NCBI GenBank assembly: GCA_022822365.1
Contig: JAJEBV010000040.1
Span: 230,001 to 290,839, forward strand
Origin: Thermoanaerobaculia bacterium
GTDB taxonomy: Bacteria > Acidobacteriota > Thermoanaerobaculia > Multivoradales > Multivoraceae
Direction of reading: 5' to 3'
Length of the DNA stretch: 60,839 bases
The notes below the pieces were generated by a model. That model was not told where the DNA came from and made no database searches. It saw nothing but the letters and a program-made list of their open reading frames with translations. The position numbers and the translations under genes are program-made. Positions 53,880-60,839 of the stretch are shown piece by piece; the first letter of the stretch is position 1; each line of letters opens with the position of its first letter.

Positions 53880-54602
53880 TTATCGCCTGTTCGGCGCCTT
53901 CGGCGCAACCTCTTGACCGCGCATGTCGCCAGCCAGCAGGTCCGGCCGCTTGCGGCGCGTCGCTTCGAGAGCCTGCTCGCGCCGCCAGGCGTCGATGCGC
54001 GCATGGTCGCCCGACCGCAGCACGTCCGGCACCTCGATTCCCTCGACGGTCCGCGGGCGGGTGTAGTGCGGATGGTCGAGCAGGCCCGAGCGGAAGCTCT
54101 CGTTCTCGACCGACTCCGGCCGGCCGACCACGCCCGGGATGTGCCGCGACACAGCCTCGATGACGGCCATGGCCGGCACCTCGCCGCCGGAGAGAACGTA
54201 GTCCCCGATCGACAGCTCGGAGTCGACGACCAGCATCCGCACGCGCTCGTCGATCGCCTCGTAGCGCCCGCACAGCAGCAGCAGCCGCTCCTCGCCGGCC
54301 AGTCTGCGCACCCGCGCATCGTCGAGGCGCTCACCCTGAGGCGAGAGCAGGATGCGGTGAGGCCGCGGGCCGTCGCCGGAAACCGCGCGCACGGCATTGA
54401 GCCAGGGCTCTGCCTTCATCACCATGCCGCCGCCGCCGCCGTACGGTTCGTCGTCGACGCTCCGGTGCGGATCGTCGGTGTAGTCGCGGAGGTCGTGGAC
54501 GTGAACCTCGAGCAGGCCGGCGGCGATCGCCCGGCCAATCAGGCTCGCCGCCAGGAACTCCCGGAAGATGTCGGGGAAGATCGTTATGACGTCGACCCGC
54601 AT
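53880..54602 (-). CDS. trmD: tRNA (guanine-37-N1)-methyltransferase
   Basis: A 240-aa SPOUT-knot methyltransferase that makes m1G37. Motifs are DVITIFPDIFREFL, RSVDDEPYGGGGGMVMK, the AdoMet knot ELSIGDYVLSGGEVPAM and the C-terminal GLLDHPHYTRP. It overlaps the 3' end of rimM by 19 bp, so the two are coupled. Confidence 0.96.
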   Translation of the reverse strand: MRVDVITIFPDIFREFLAASLIGRAIAAGLLEVHVHDLRDYTDDPHRSVDDEPYGGGGGMVMKAEPWLNAVRAVSGDGPRPHRILLSPQGERLDDARVRRLAGEERLLLLCGRYEAIDERVRMLVVDSELSIGDYVLSGGEVPAMAVIEAVSRHIPGVVGRPESVENESFRSGLLDHPHYTRPRTVEGIEVPDVLRSGDHARIDAWRREQALEATRRKRPDLLAGDMRGQEVAPKAPNRR

Positions 54603-55144
54603 ACCTCGAGGAGTCCCTCCGGCAGGTCGCTCGTGATCAGACCTTCAACGACGTCGATCTCCGGCAGCAACGCGCCGGCGAACGGAACCAGCACCGACGC
54701 ACCGTCACGCGCCGCCACTTCGAGCAGGACGCCGCCACCGTCCTCCACCACCGCGGCGACCTCGCCGAGCTCTCCGAGCCTCCTGTCGACGACCCGGCAG
54801 CCCACGAGCTGGAAGTAGTAGAACGTGCCGTCCTCGGCCGCGGGAACCTGGTCCTCCGGCACCTCGAGCAGGGCGCCGCGAAGCGCCTCCGCGGCGTCGC
54901 GGTCCGTCACGTCGGCGAAGCGCACGAGCTGCCTGCCGCGATGCGGCCGGCTGGACGCCACCTCCAGCCGCCGGAGCCGGCCGCCGATCTCGGCGAGGAG
55001 CCTGGAGCCCTTCCGGAACCGCTCCGGATTCTCGCTGTCCGCGTCGACCAGCACCTCGCCCCGCAGTCCGTGGGCACGCAGGACGGCGCCGACCGTCACC
55101 ATCTCCGCTCCTTCGCTACCGGTCGACTGCGGCGGCTGTTTCAT
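54584..55144 (-). CDS. rimM: 16S rRNA processing protein RimM
   Basis: A 186-aa ribosome maturation factor that binds S19 during 30S assembly. The N-terminal barrel starts VTVGAVLRAHGLRGEVLV, and a PRC-barrel follows (FYYFQLVGCRVVDRRLGELGEVAAV, ending FAGALLPEIDVVEGLITSDLPEGLLE). The first 14 residues are an unconserved leader. Its position between khpA and trmD is standard. Confidence 0.93.
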   Translation of the reverse strand: MKQPPQSTGSEGAEMVTVGAVLRAHGLRGEVLVDADSENPERFRKGSRLLAEIGGRLRRLEVASSRPHRGRQLVRFADVTDRDAAEALRGALLEVPEDQVPAAEDGTFYYFQLVGCRVVDRRLGELGEVAAVVEDGGGVLLEVAARDGASVLVPFAGALLPEIDVVEGLITSDLPEGLLEVCGSTS

Positions 55145-55185
55145 CTCTGGCCCTTCGGGGGTACGGACCGCCCGCCACCTGACTG

Positions 55186-55431
55186 TCAGTCGGGTTCGAC
55201 GATCTCGACCTCGTAGTACTCGCCGGCCTCGGCGCCGCGGACTTCAAGCAGGGCGCGCAGCGACCTGACGCTACGGCCCTGGCGGCCGATCACGCGGCCG
55301 AGCTCGTCCGGCGCGACCTCGACCTGCAGGACGATCGCGTCCTCCTCTTCGACCTCCTCGACGCGGACCGCGTCCCCGCGATCCACCATCGACCGGACGA
55401 CGCCCGCGAGTTGATCGGCGACTTCGGACAT
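55186..55431 (-). CDS. khpA: KH-domain RNA-binding protein
   Basis: An 81-aa single KH domain. The RNA-binding GxxG loop is in LGRVIGRQGRSVRSLRALLE. KhpA-type proteins bind many small RNAs and rRNA and are encoded between rpsP and rimM in many bacteria, as here. The sequence is more acidic (VEEVEEEDAIV) than usual. Confidence 0.9.
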   Translation of the reverse strand: MSEVADQLAGVVRSMVDRGDAVRVEEVEEEDAIVLQVEVAPDELGRVIGRQGRSVRSLRALLEVRGAEAGEYYEVEIVEPD

Positions 55432-55444
55432 GACGCGGCCCGCT

Positions 55445-55699
55445 CTACGAATCCGCGGCGTTCGCGGCGGCAGCCCGCCGCACCAGCCCGCGGACGGTGT
55501 CCGTGAGCTGCGCTCCGCGCGCCACCCAATGATCGATGCGGTCCGACTTCAGCCGGATCACCGCCGGGTCCTTGCAGGGGTCGTAGTGACCGACCTCCTC
55601 GATCACCGCCGACGTCGGCACCTTGCGGCTGTCCGACACCACGACGCGGTAGAAGGGTCTGTGGCGCGAACCCATGCGCCGGAGTCTTATCTTCACCAT
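55445..55699 (-). CDS. rpsP: 30S ribosomal protein S16
   Basis: An 84-aa S16. It starts MVKIRLRRMGSRHRPFYRVVVSDSR and has GHYDPCKDPAVIRLKSDRIDHWV. The ATG at 55699 is clear from conservation; the longer upstream frame is non-coding. It leads the ribosomal/RNA-modification operon. Confidence 0.96.
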   Translation of the reverse strand: MVKIRLRRMGSRHRPFYRVVVSDSRKVPTSAVIEEVGHYDPCKDPAVIRLKSDRIDHWVARGAQLTDTVRGLVRRAAAANAADS

Positions 55700-56140
55700 T
55701 TCAGGATCTTCCAGAGTTCGGGATTCTTCCGGGTTGTAGACGCGCCCGCTCCGCGGCAGCGCCGGAGCCGAGGCAGCGGCGCAGTCTAGCAGCAGAACGG
55801 TGCCGCTGCCGCTCACCGAAGTTGCGGCAGCACCTGCCGGGCGCAGTCCATGATCGCAAACCGTCGGCACATCGACTTGATCGTGCCGATGTGCACCCCA
55901 CCGGTCCGGGCCTTTGGTGAATAAGCAAGGGCAGTAGTCGAGGCCGACTCCGGTCTGCCACTCGGAGTCAGGTCTGCTCACCCAGCCCGGCCCCCAACCA
56001 TACTCACTGTAAGTTTGGTGAGGAACCGGCGAAAACCCCACTTCCCGGCGCGAACGGATGCGTGAGCGCCGCTGGGTCGACGAGCTTGACCCGGTTTCGT
56101 GGCCACCAGATCCTTGGCGGAGGTACGACTTGCCGGAGAA
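55700..56140. other. 440-bp intergenic region upstream of rpsP
   Basis: No credible complete gene. It presumably holds the rpsP operon promoter. An inverted repeat GCACATCG-N12-CGATGTGC lies at 55867-55894, and GACTCCG/CGGAGTC forms a second hairpin on the same side. A short minus-strand frame ends AIMDCARQVLPQLR and may be the tail of an eroded gene, but I cannot identify it. Confidence 0.4.
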
Positions 56141-56344
56141 TCACGTACCGGTTCGCCGCAGGAGCTTCGCCACCTGTTCCCGAGTCATCTCGAAGCGCGC
56201 AGGCATGTTCCCATGAACCCAGTCCACGGCGTACTCGAACCGCTGTTCCAGCGTCAGCTCCTGCCGTGGAGCCTCTTTCAACCTCTGGACGAGGGCCTTC
56301 GTCTCTGGCGTTAGTCGCCTGCCCTTGATCTTGTTCGGGGACAT
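56141..56344 (-). CDS. Small hypothetical protein downstream of the 171-aa gene
   Basis: A 67-aa basic, helical protein (PNKIKGRRLTPETKALVQRL; later RFEMTREQVAKLLRRTG). The C-terminus could form a helix-turn-helix-like pair, so a DNA-binding antitoxin is conceivable. It lies 17 bp after the 171-aa gene and is probably co-transcribed. I know no family. Confidence 0.5.
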   Translation of the reverse strand: MSPNKIKGRRLTPETKALVQRLKEAPRQELTLEQRFEYAVDWVHGNMPARFEMTREQVAKLLRRTGT

Positions 56345-56361
56345 TCGGGAGTCCTCCGCGC

Positions 56362-56877
56362 TCAGGCGGCGAGCCGAACGGAACGGCTCTCCCCTGCTGG
56401 CAGGACGGGGTTGTTCTTCGAGCGCAGCTCAAGCTCGACGACACTGGCCCGGAGTTCCGGCTTCGGCTCAACAGGCAGCGAGCTATCGACCTTGCCGGCC
56501 GCTACCATCAACTGGCCCTCGGCGAACTTCTCCTCGCCCCAAGCGTCGGTACTCTCGAAGAACTCGAGTACGCCCTCCCGGAAGGCGTCGAACGAGGCGT
56601 CTTCCGCCATGTCGTAGAGGACCGTCTGCACCTCTTCCTTGTAGGCCAGGTACGCCTCGGTCACGGTCGAGCCGACTCCCGCCACACCGCCCGGCTTCAA
56701 GCCGTGAGCGATGTACTCGCCGTCAGCTTCCTTCGTCACGACCGTCGCGCCGTATAGATCAACGCCCGCAACCCAGCCTTCACCGCGAACCGACGTTTGG
56801 AATCCGAACACGAGCGGGTAGACAGCCTCTATCCCCTCTTCGCGCCACTTGGCGATCATGCGTTCGGTCTTGTCCAT
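56362..56877 (-). CDS. Hypothetical protein, 171 aa
   Basis: A soluble alpha/beta protein. It starts MDKTERMIAKWREEGIEAVY and has GEGWVAGVDLYGATVVTKE, then acidic helices. I do not recognise the family and see no catalytic motif. It pairs with the downstream 67-aa gene and is divergent from the restriction-methylase gene 195 bp away, with no gene between. Confidence 0.55.
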   Translation of the reverse strand: MDKTERMIAKWREEGIEAVYPLVFGFQTSVRGEGWVAGVDLYGATVVTKEADGEYIAHGLKPGGVAGVGSTVTEAYLAYKEEVQTVLYDMAEDASFDAFREGVLEFFESTDAWGEEKFAEGQLMVAAGKVDSSLPVEPKPELRASVVELELRSKNNPVLPAGESRSVRLAA

Positions 56878-57072
56878 AGGTCAGTTTCCCTGCTATCGGC
56901 AGGTCACGCTGGATCGACTCTACCGCCCCAGGCTTGGTCGCCCGGGGCGTCAGGCGATCTCATCGGAGAACCGCAATGGCGGCACCGCCCGACGACGAAT
57001 CGCCCGACATAGGATCACGTTCCCGGCCAGACCGAGCCCCACACGAGGAACGATTCGATCACGCCGAAGTCC

Positions 57073-59910
57073 ATGGAGCCGTTCGAGTTCATCGAGAAGT
57101 GGCGAGCCTCCCGGTTGAAGGAGAGCTCTGCGGCCCAGGAGCACTTCATCGACCTCTGCCACCTCCTCGGCGAGCCAACTCCAGCCGAAGACGACCCGAC
57201 CGGTGAGCGCTACTGCTTTGAACGTGGCGCCAAGAAGGACACAGGCGGCGACGGCTGGGCAGACGTCTGGAAGAAACACTGCTTCGCCTGGGAGTACAAG
57301 GGCAAGCACAGGGACCTCGACAGGGCCTTCGAGCAGTTGCGCCAGTACTCGCTGGCGCTCGACAACCCGCCGCTGCTCGTGGTCTCCGACATGGAGACGA
57401 TCCGGATCACCACGAACTGGACGAACTCCGTCAGCGTCACCGAAACGCTGGTCCTCGACGACCTTGCGAATGCGGACGCGCGCCAGCGGCTCAAGTGGGC
57501 GATGTCCGAACCCGAGCGGCTCCGGCCGGGCCAGACCCGGCAGGACCTGACGGAAAGCGTCGCGCAGACGTTCGCATCGCTGGCCCAGGCGCTACGGGAT
57601 CGCGGCCACGACAGTCAAGAAGTGGCCAAGTTCCTGAACCGGCTCGTGTTCTGCATGTTCGCCGAAGACGTGGGCCTGCTGCCGCGGAACCTGTTCACGC
57701 GCATGCTGGAGGCCGCGCGGCGGACACCCTCCGAGTTCGTTCCCATGGCCCGCGAGCTCTTCGGAAGCATGGCGAGCGGCGGCCGCTTCGGCGTCGAGAC
57801 GGTGGCGCACTTCAACGGCGGCCTGTTCACGGACGACGACGCCCTGCCGCTCTCGAAGACCGAGATCGAGACGGTCCTGATCGCCGCCCGACTGAACTGG
57901 TCCGATGTCGACCCGTCGATCCTCGGCACGCTGTTCGAGCGCGGCCTGGACCCGGCCAAGCGCTCCCAGCTCGGCGCCCACTACACCGACCGCGAGAAGG
58001 TCATGCTGATCGTGCAGCCCGTTGTCGTCCGACCGCTGGAGGCCGAGTGGAAAGAGGTCAAGGAGAAGATCGCCGCGAAGCTCGATCAGGAGAAGCGGCA
58101 GAAGAGGATCCCGGCCGCCCGAAGGCGCCGGCGCGAAGCGGAGCGCCTCCTGAGGGAGTTCCTGGACCGACTGCGTACCTTCACTGTCCTGGACCCGGCC
58201 TGCGGTTCCGGGAACTTCCTCTACTTGGCCCTTCACGCCCTGAAAGACCTCGAACAACGGGTCCAGTTGGAAGCGGAAGCTCTCGGGAGCTTCCAGCGGC
58301 AGTTTCCCGGCGTCGGCCCGGCGAACGTCAAGGGCATCGAGATCAACCCGTACGCCGCCGAACTGGCTCGGGTCTCCATCTGGATCGGCGAGATCCAGTG
58401 GATGCGGCGCAACGGCTTCTCCGGCGCACGCGAACCGATCCTCGACCCCCTTGAGACCATCGAGTGCCGCGATGCGCTCGTCACACCCGAGGGCAGGAAG
58501 GCAGAGTGGCCCGCGGCCGATGTCGTGATCGGGAATCCGCCGTTCCTCGGCGCCAAGCTGTTCCTCGAAACGCTGGGCCCCGACTACACCGAGCGTCTGC
58601 GAGCCGTGTACAAGGGCTCGCTGCCAGCGTTCTCCGATCTCGTCTGCTACTGGTTTCGCCAAGCCGGCGAACTCGTCGTGAACGGCACCGTCGCGCGGGC
58701 CGGCCTGGTTGCGACGAACTCCATCCGCGGTGGAAGCAACCGAACCGTTCTCGACCAGATCGCTGAGCAGGCCGCCATCTTCGACGCATGGTCCGACGAA
58801 CCTTGGGTCGTCGACGGGGCCGCCGTTCGCGTTTCGCTCGTCTGCTTCGCGAAGACGACGGCCCAACTGTCCGTCCGACTGAACGGAAAGACTGCCTCGA
58901 CGATCGCACCCGACCTGACGACCGGAACCGTCGACCTGACCAAGGCCAGAAAGCTGGCTCGCGCCGGAACAGCGTTCATCGGCGGTCAGAAGTCCGGACC
59001 GTTCGTGATTCCCGGCAGTCTGGCAAGGGAATGGCTGCGGCTGCCGACCAACCCGAACGGGCGTCCCAACTCGGACGTGCTCAAGCCCTGGGTCAACGGC
59101 CTCGACCTCACGCGCAGGCGACGGGACAAGTGGATCGTGGACTTCGGCGACTCCATGACGGAGAGCGAAGCCGCACTCTACGAAGCGCCGTTCGCCCACG
59201 TCCAGGAACATGTCCTGCCAATGCGCCGACGGAGCAGGGTGAAGGGCATCGCTGACCGCTGGTGGCAACACTGGCGCCCGCGGCCCGCGATGCGAAAGGC
59301 CCTCGGGGACCTAACCCGCTACATCGCCACGCCCATCGTGGCCAAGCATCGCCTGTTCATCTGGATTGACGCCTGCGTTTCCCCGGACCATCAACTCACC
59401 GTCGTCGCTCGGGACGACGACACGACCTTCGGGATCCTTCACAGCCGCTTCCATGAAGCCTGGTCGCTGGCCCTCTGCACATGGCAAGGCAAGGGCAACG
59501 ATCCTCGCTACACGCCGACGACCACCTTCGCCACGTTTCCCTTCCCCACTGGCCTCTCGCCCGACGTACCTGCGGCAGCCTATGCCGAGAATCCCCATGG
59601 CGTTGCCATCGCGGAAGCCGCTCGAAACCTCGTCTCTCTCCGTGACCACTGGCTCAACCCACCCGAATGGGTCGACTGGGTCAGCGCACCCGTCCCCGGC
59701 TACCCGAAACGCGCCGTTCCCCGTAGCGACAGCACCGCGGAGGCCATCAAGAGCCGCACGCTCACCAATCTCTACAACGAACGCCCCCAGTGGCTCGCAG
59801 ACGCCCACGCCGCCCTCGACGACGCCGTAGCGGCTGCATACGGCTGGCCCGCCGACATCCTGGACCAAGAAGCCCTCGCCGCACTGCTCGAATCGAATCT
59901 CCGCGAGTAA
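57073..59910 (+). CDS. Type IIL (MmeI-like) single-chain restriction-methyltransferase
   Basis: A 945-aa protein. The N-terminal nuclease has a PD-(D/E)xK motif, D64 then E74-Y-K76 (WADVWKKHCFAWEYKGKH), the same D-x9-E-x-K spacing as MmeI. A helical connector follows. The N6-adenine methylase has motif I LDPACGSGNFLYLA (about residue 375) and motif IV GNPPFLG (about residue 487). The C-terminal 350 residues are the likely target-recognition domain (ending with LDDAVAAAYGWP). It methylates one strand and cuts at a distance. No separate specificity gene is needed. All key residues are present. Confidence 0.88.
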   Translation: MEPFEFIEKWRASRLKESSAAQEHFIDLCHLLGEPTPAEDDPTGERYCFERGAKKDTGGDGWADVWKKHCFAWEYKGKHRDLDRAFEQLRQYSLALDNPPLLVVSDMETIRITTNWTNSVSVTETLVLDDLANADARQRLKWAMSEPERLRPGQTRQDLTESVAQTFASLAQALRDRGHDSQEVAKFLNRLVFCMFAEDVGLLPRNLFTRMLEAARRTPSEFVPMARELFGSMASGGRFGVETVAHFNGGLFTDDDALPLSKTEIETVLIAARLNWSDVDPSILGTLFERGLDPAKRSQLGAHYTDREKVMLIVQPVVVRPLEAEWKEVKEKIAAKLDQEKRQKRIPAARRRRREAERLLREFLDRLRTFTVLDPACGSGNFLYLALHALKDLEQRVQLEAEALGSFQRQFPGVGPANVKGIEINPYAAELARVSIWIGEIQWMRRNGFSGAREPILDPLETIECRDALVTPEGRKAEWPAADVVIGNPPFLGAKLFLETLGPDYTERLRAVYKGSLPAFSDLVCYWFRQAGELVVNGTVARAGLVATNSIRGGSNRTVLDQIAEQAAIFDAWSDEPWVVDGAAVRVSLVCFAKTTAQLSVRLNGKTASTIAPDLTTGTVDLTKARKLARAGTAFIGGQKSGPFVIPGSLAREWLRLPTNPNGRPNSDVLKPWVNGLDLTRRRRDKWIVDFGDSMTESEAALYEAPFAHVQEHVLPMRRRSRVKGIADRWWQHWRPRPAMRKALGDLTRYIATPIVAKHRLFIWIDACVSPDHQLTVVARDDDTTFGILHSRFHEAWSLALCTWQGKGNDPRYTPTTTFATFPFPTGLSPDVPAAAYAENPHGVAIAEAARNLVSLRDHWLNPPEWVDWVSAPVPGYPKRAVPRSDSTAEAIKSRTLTNLYNERPQWLADAHAALDDAVAAAYGWPADILDQEALAALLESNLRE

Positions 59911-59945
59911 TGAGATTCGCCGCATCGAGCCATCAAGGATGACCG

Positions 59946-60698
59946 CTACCCTTCCTCCTTGAAGTACGTCCTGTCGAGACGAGGATGTCGCCGGAACTCG
60001 TCAGGACAGAACCAGATCTCTCCTGCCTCGATGATCTCCTTGTAGATTCTCTCGATCGCCCGGTTCGCACGGTCGCACTGTTCCTCACTCAGATAGAACC
60101 GCATCCGGTCCACCGAGTTGGCGACGCGCCGGCCAGTCTCAGGACCAGCAGCCTCAAGTGCGACGACGAGTTGCTCGATCTCGGTCCTACTCAAGCGTGG
60201 TCTCGGCTCCGGGATTACATCGACCATTCCATCGTCCGAAACAACGATCGCAAGACGGCGGCTCGCCTTCCCGGCGTAGACATACCGAACTCCCGAGTTG
60301 TAGCGCGCGCCCCGAGACGCCCTGCATTCCGGCTGGGTCATGCCGTCCAGGATCACGCCCACGGCATGGCAAACGCAGGACGGATCCACGAGAATCGCAC
60401 CGTCGATGCGACTGACCTGCCGATAGAGATCTGAAGTCAGTTCAACGGGGTCGACTACGGCTCCTTCGCCCCGTAACCGCCCCGCCTCGTGCTCGGCATC
60501 TTCCGCCACTATAAGCATGCTGCCGTGCCCCTGCTCAACCGCTGCGCCGAAGAGCTTGAGGAACCGTTCCGCATCTGCTTCTCCCGTCTCCGGAACAAGC
60601 CGTCGATACGTACCCTCCAGGTGGTTGGGAGTGTTGGGCCGAGGAAGCGACGGGACACCGTCCCGACAAACCAGCAACACTTCCTCTCCAGAGGACAA
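59946..60698 (-). pseudogene. DisA_N-domain protein, 5'-truncated next to an IS3 end
   Basis: A 250-aa reading frame with features of the DisA/DAC nucleotide-binding domain: HGSMLIVAEDAEHEAGRL, the DGA motif in SRIDGAILVD, and IVVSDDGMVDVIP. The second DAC motif, usually GTRHRAA, is replaced by GARYNSGVRYV, so cyclic-di-AMP synthesis is not assured. The frame is open up to the IS3-family inverted repeat at 60700 and only a TTG (60698) at the boundary can start it. The N-terminus is therefore probably lost or lies beyond the element. It is convergent with the type IIL gene. Confidence 0.65.
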
Positions 60699-60699
60699 C

Positions 60700-60839
60700 T
60701 GAAGTTGCCCCGCTTTCGTGGACAGTTTGTGTTTAGGGTTCAGGCGGCGGCTTCGTAGTGTTGGTTGCAGGCTTTCTCGAAGTTGACGGGCGAGAGGTAT
60801 CGGAGGGCGGAGTGGCGCCGATGGGGGTTGTACCAGCCC
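60700..60839 (-). mobile_element. IS3-family element, 3' end (continues past window)
   Basis: The terminal repeat reads on the plus strand TGAAGTTGCCCCGCTTTCG (60700) and continues TGGACA to 60724. It begins with TG, as IS3-family ends do. The transposase tail lies just inside. The rest of the element is outside the window, so the other end and the target duplication cannot be checked. Confidence 0.8.
60740..60839 (-). CDS. IS3-family transposase OrfB, C-terminal 32 residues
   Basis: The frame reads GWYNPHRRHSALRYLSPVNF, then EKACNQHYEAAA and TGA at 60742-60740. WYNPHRRHSALxYLSP is the characteristic C-terminus of the IS3-family integrase-core transposase. The remainder is beyond the right edge of the window. 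Confidence 0.9.
   Translation of the reverse strand, partial: GWYNPHRRHSALRYLSPVNFEKACNQHYEAAA

Overview
The window is a GC-rich chromosomal segment from a Gram-negative bacterium. It carries lipoproteins, an LptM-like protein, a BamA-like outer-membrane protein, HslUV, folate/FAD-type TrmFO and a PurSQL-type purine pathway. The gene repertoire and the dprA/topA/trmFO/xerC/hslVU neighbourhood fit an uncultured Acidobacteriota-like lineage best, but that placement is an inference and no rRNA gene is present to test it. Coding density is high. Several apparently solitary genes have a -10-like box 6-8 nt before the start codon and no Shine-Dalgarno sequence, which suggests leaderless mRNAs.

Layout: 1-10935 (minus) is one long, tightly packed operon: a TPR protein, a secreted protein, a 970-aa peptidase-MA/beta-propeller/OMP protein, an MBL-fold hydrolase, then purS-purQ-purL-purF-purM-purN (purN runs off the window). 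11026-22879 is a housekeeping block: dprA, topA (inverted), trmFO, xerC, a thioredoxin-like protein, hslV, hslU, an LptM-like lipoprotein, dapF, tyrS and a small membrane protein. 23047-33869 is an accessory island: MntA/HepT-like toxin-antitoxin, an orphan HicB, then a six-gene minus-strand operon (PP-loop/PAPS-reductase-like protein, cysteine desulfurase, GHKL ATPase, two unrecognised proteins, DUF262/DUF1524 nuclease), and a second orphan HicB. The ATPase is broken by an ISL3-type IS (29462-30763, perfect 8-bp target duplication GTCCTTGA) and the nuclease by an in-frame TAA. This operon looks like a sulfur-based modification/restriction system of unfamiliar composition, now in decay, and is the main find.

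33905-37815 holds transporters: an SNF-family Na+ symporter and an OpuC/OsmF-type ABC importer whose solute-binding and permease domains are fused. 37927-41676 (minus) is icd-sucC-sucD-ndk. 41733-43277 has cdd, a STAS protein and a DUF1326-like protein. 43364-47364 (minus) is a Tat-exported molybdenum hydroxylase (2Fe-2S, Mo and FAD subunits) with a small Cys-rich protein. 47422-52728 has an S2P-type protease, an aminotransferase, a DsbD-like reductase and a membrane-anchored unknown. 52738-55699 (minus) is the conserved rpsP-khpA-rimM-trmD-rplS-rnhB block.

56141-60839 is a second accessory patch: two small unknown proteins, a single-chain type IIL restriction-methyltransferase, and a DisA-nucleotide-binding-domain protein whose 5' end abuts the end of an IS3-family element that continues past the window. 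A composite palindromic repeat (REP-like) occurs at about 37.8 and 43.3 kb. No tRNA, rRNA or CRISPR array was seen.
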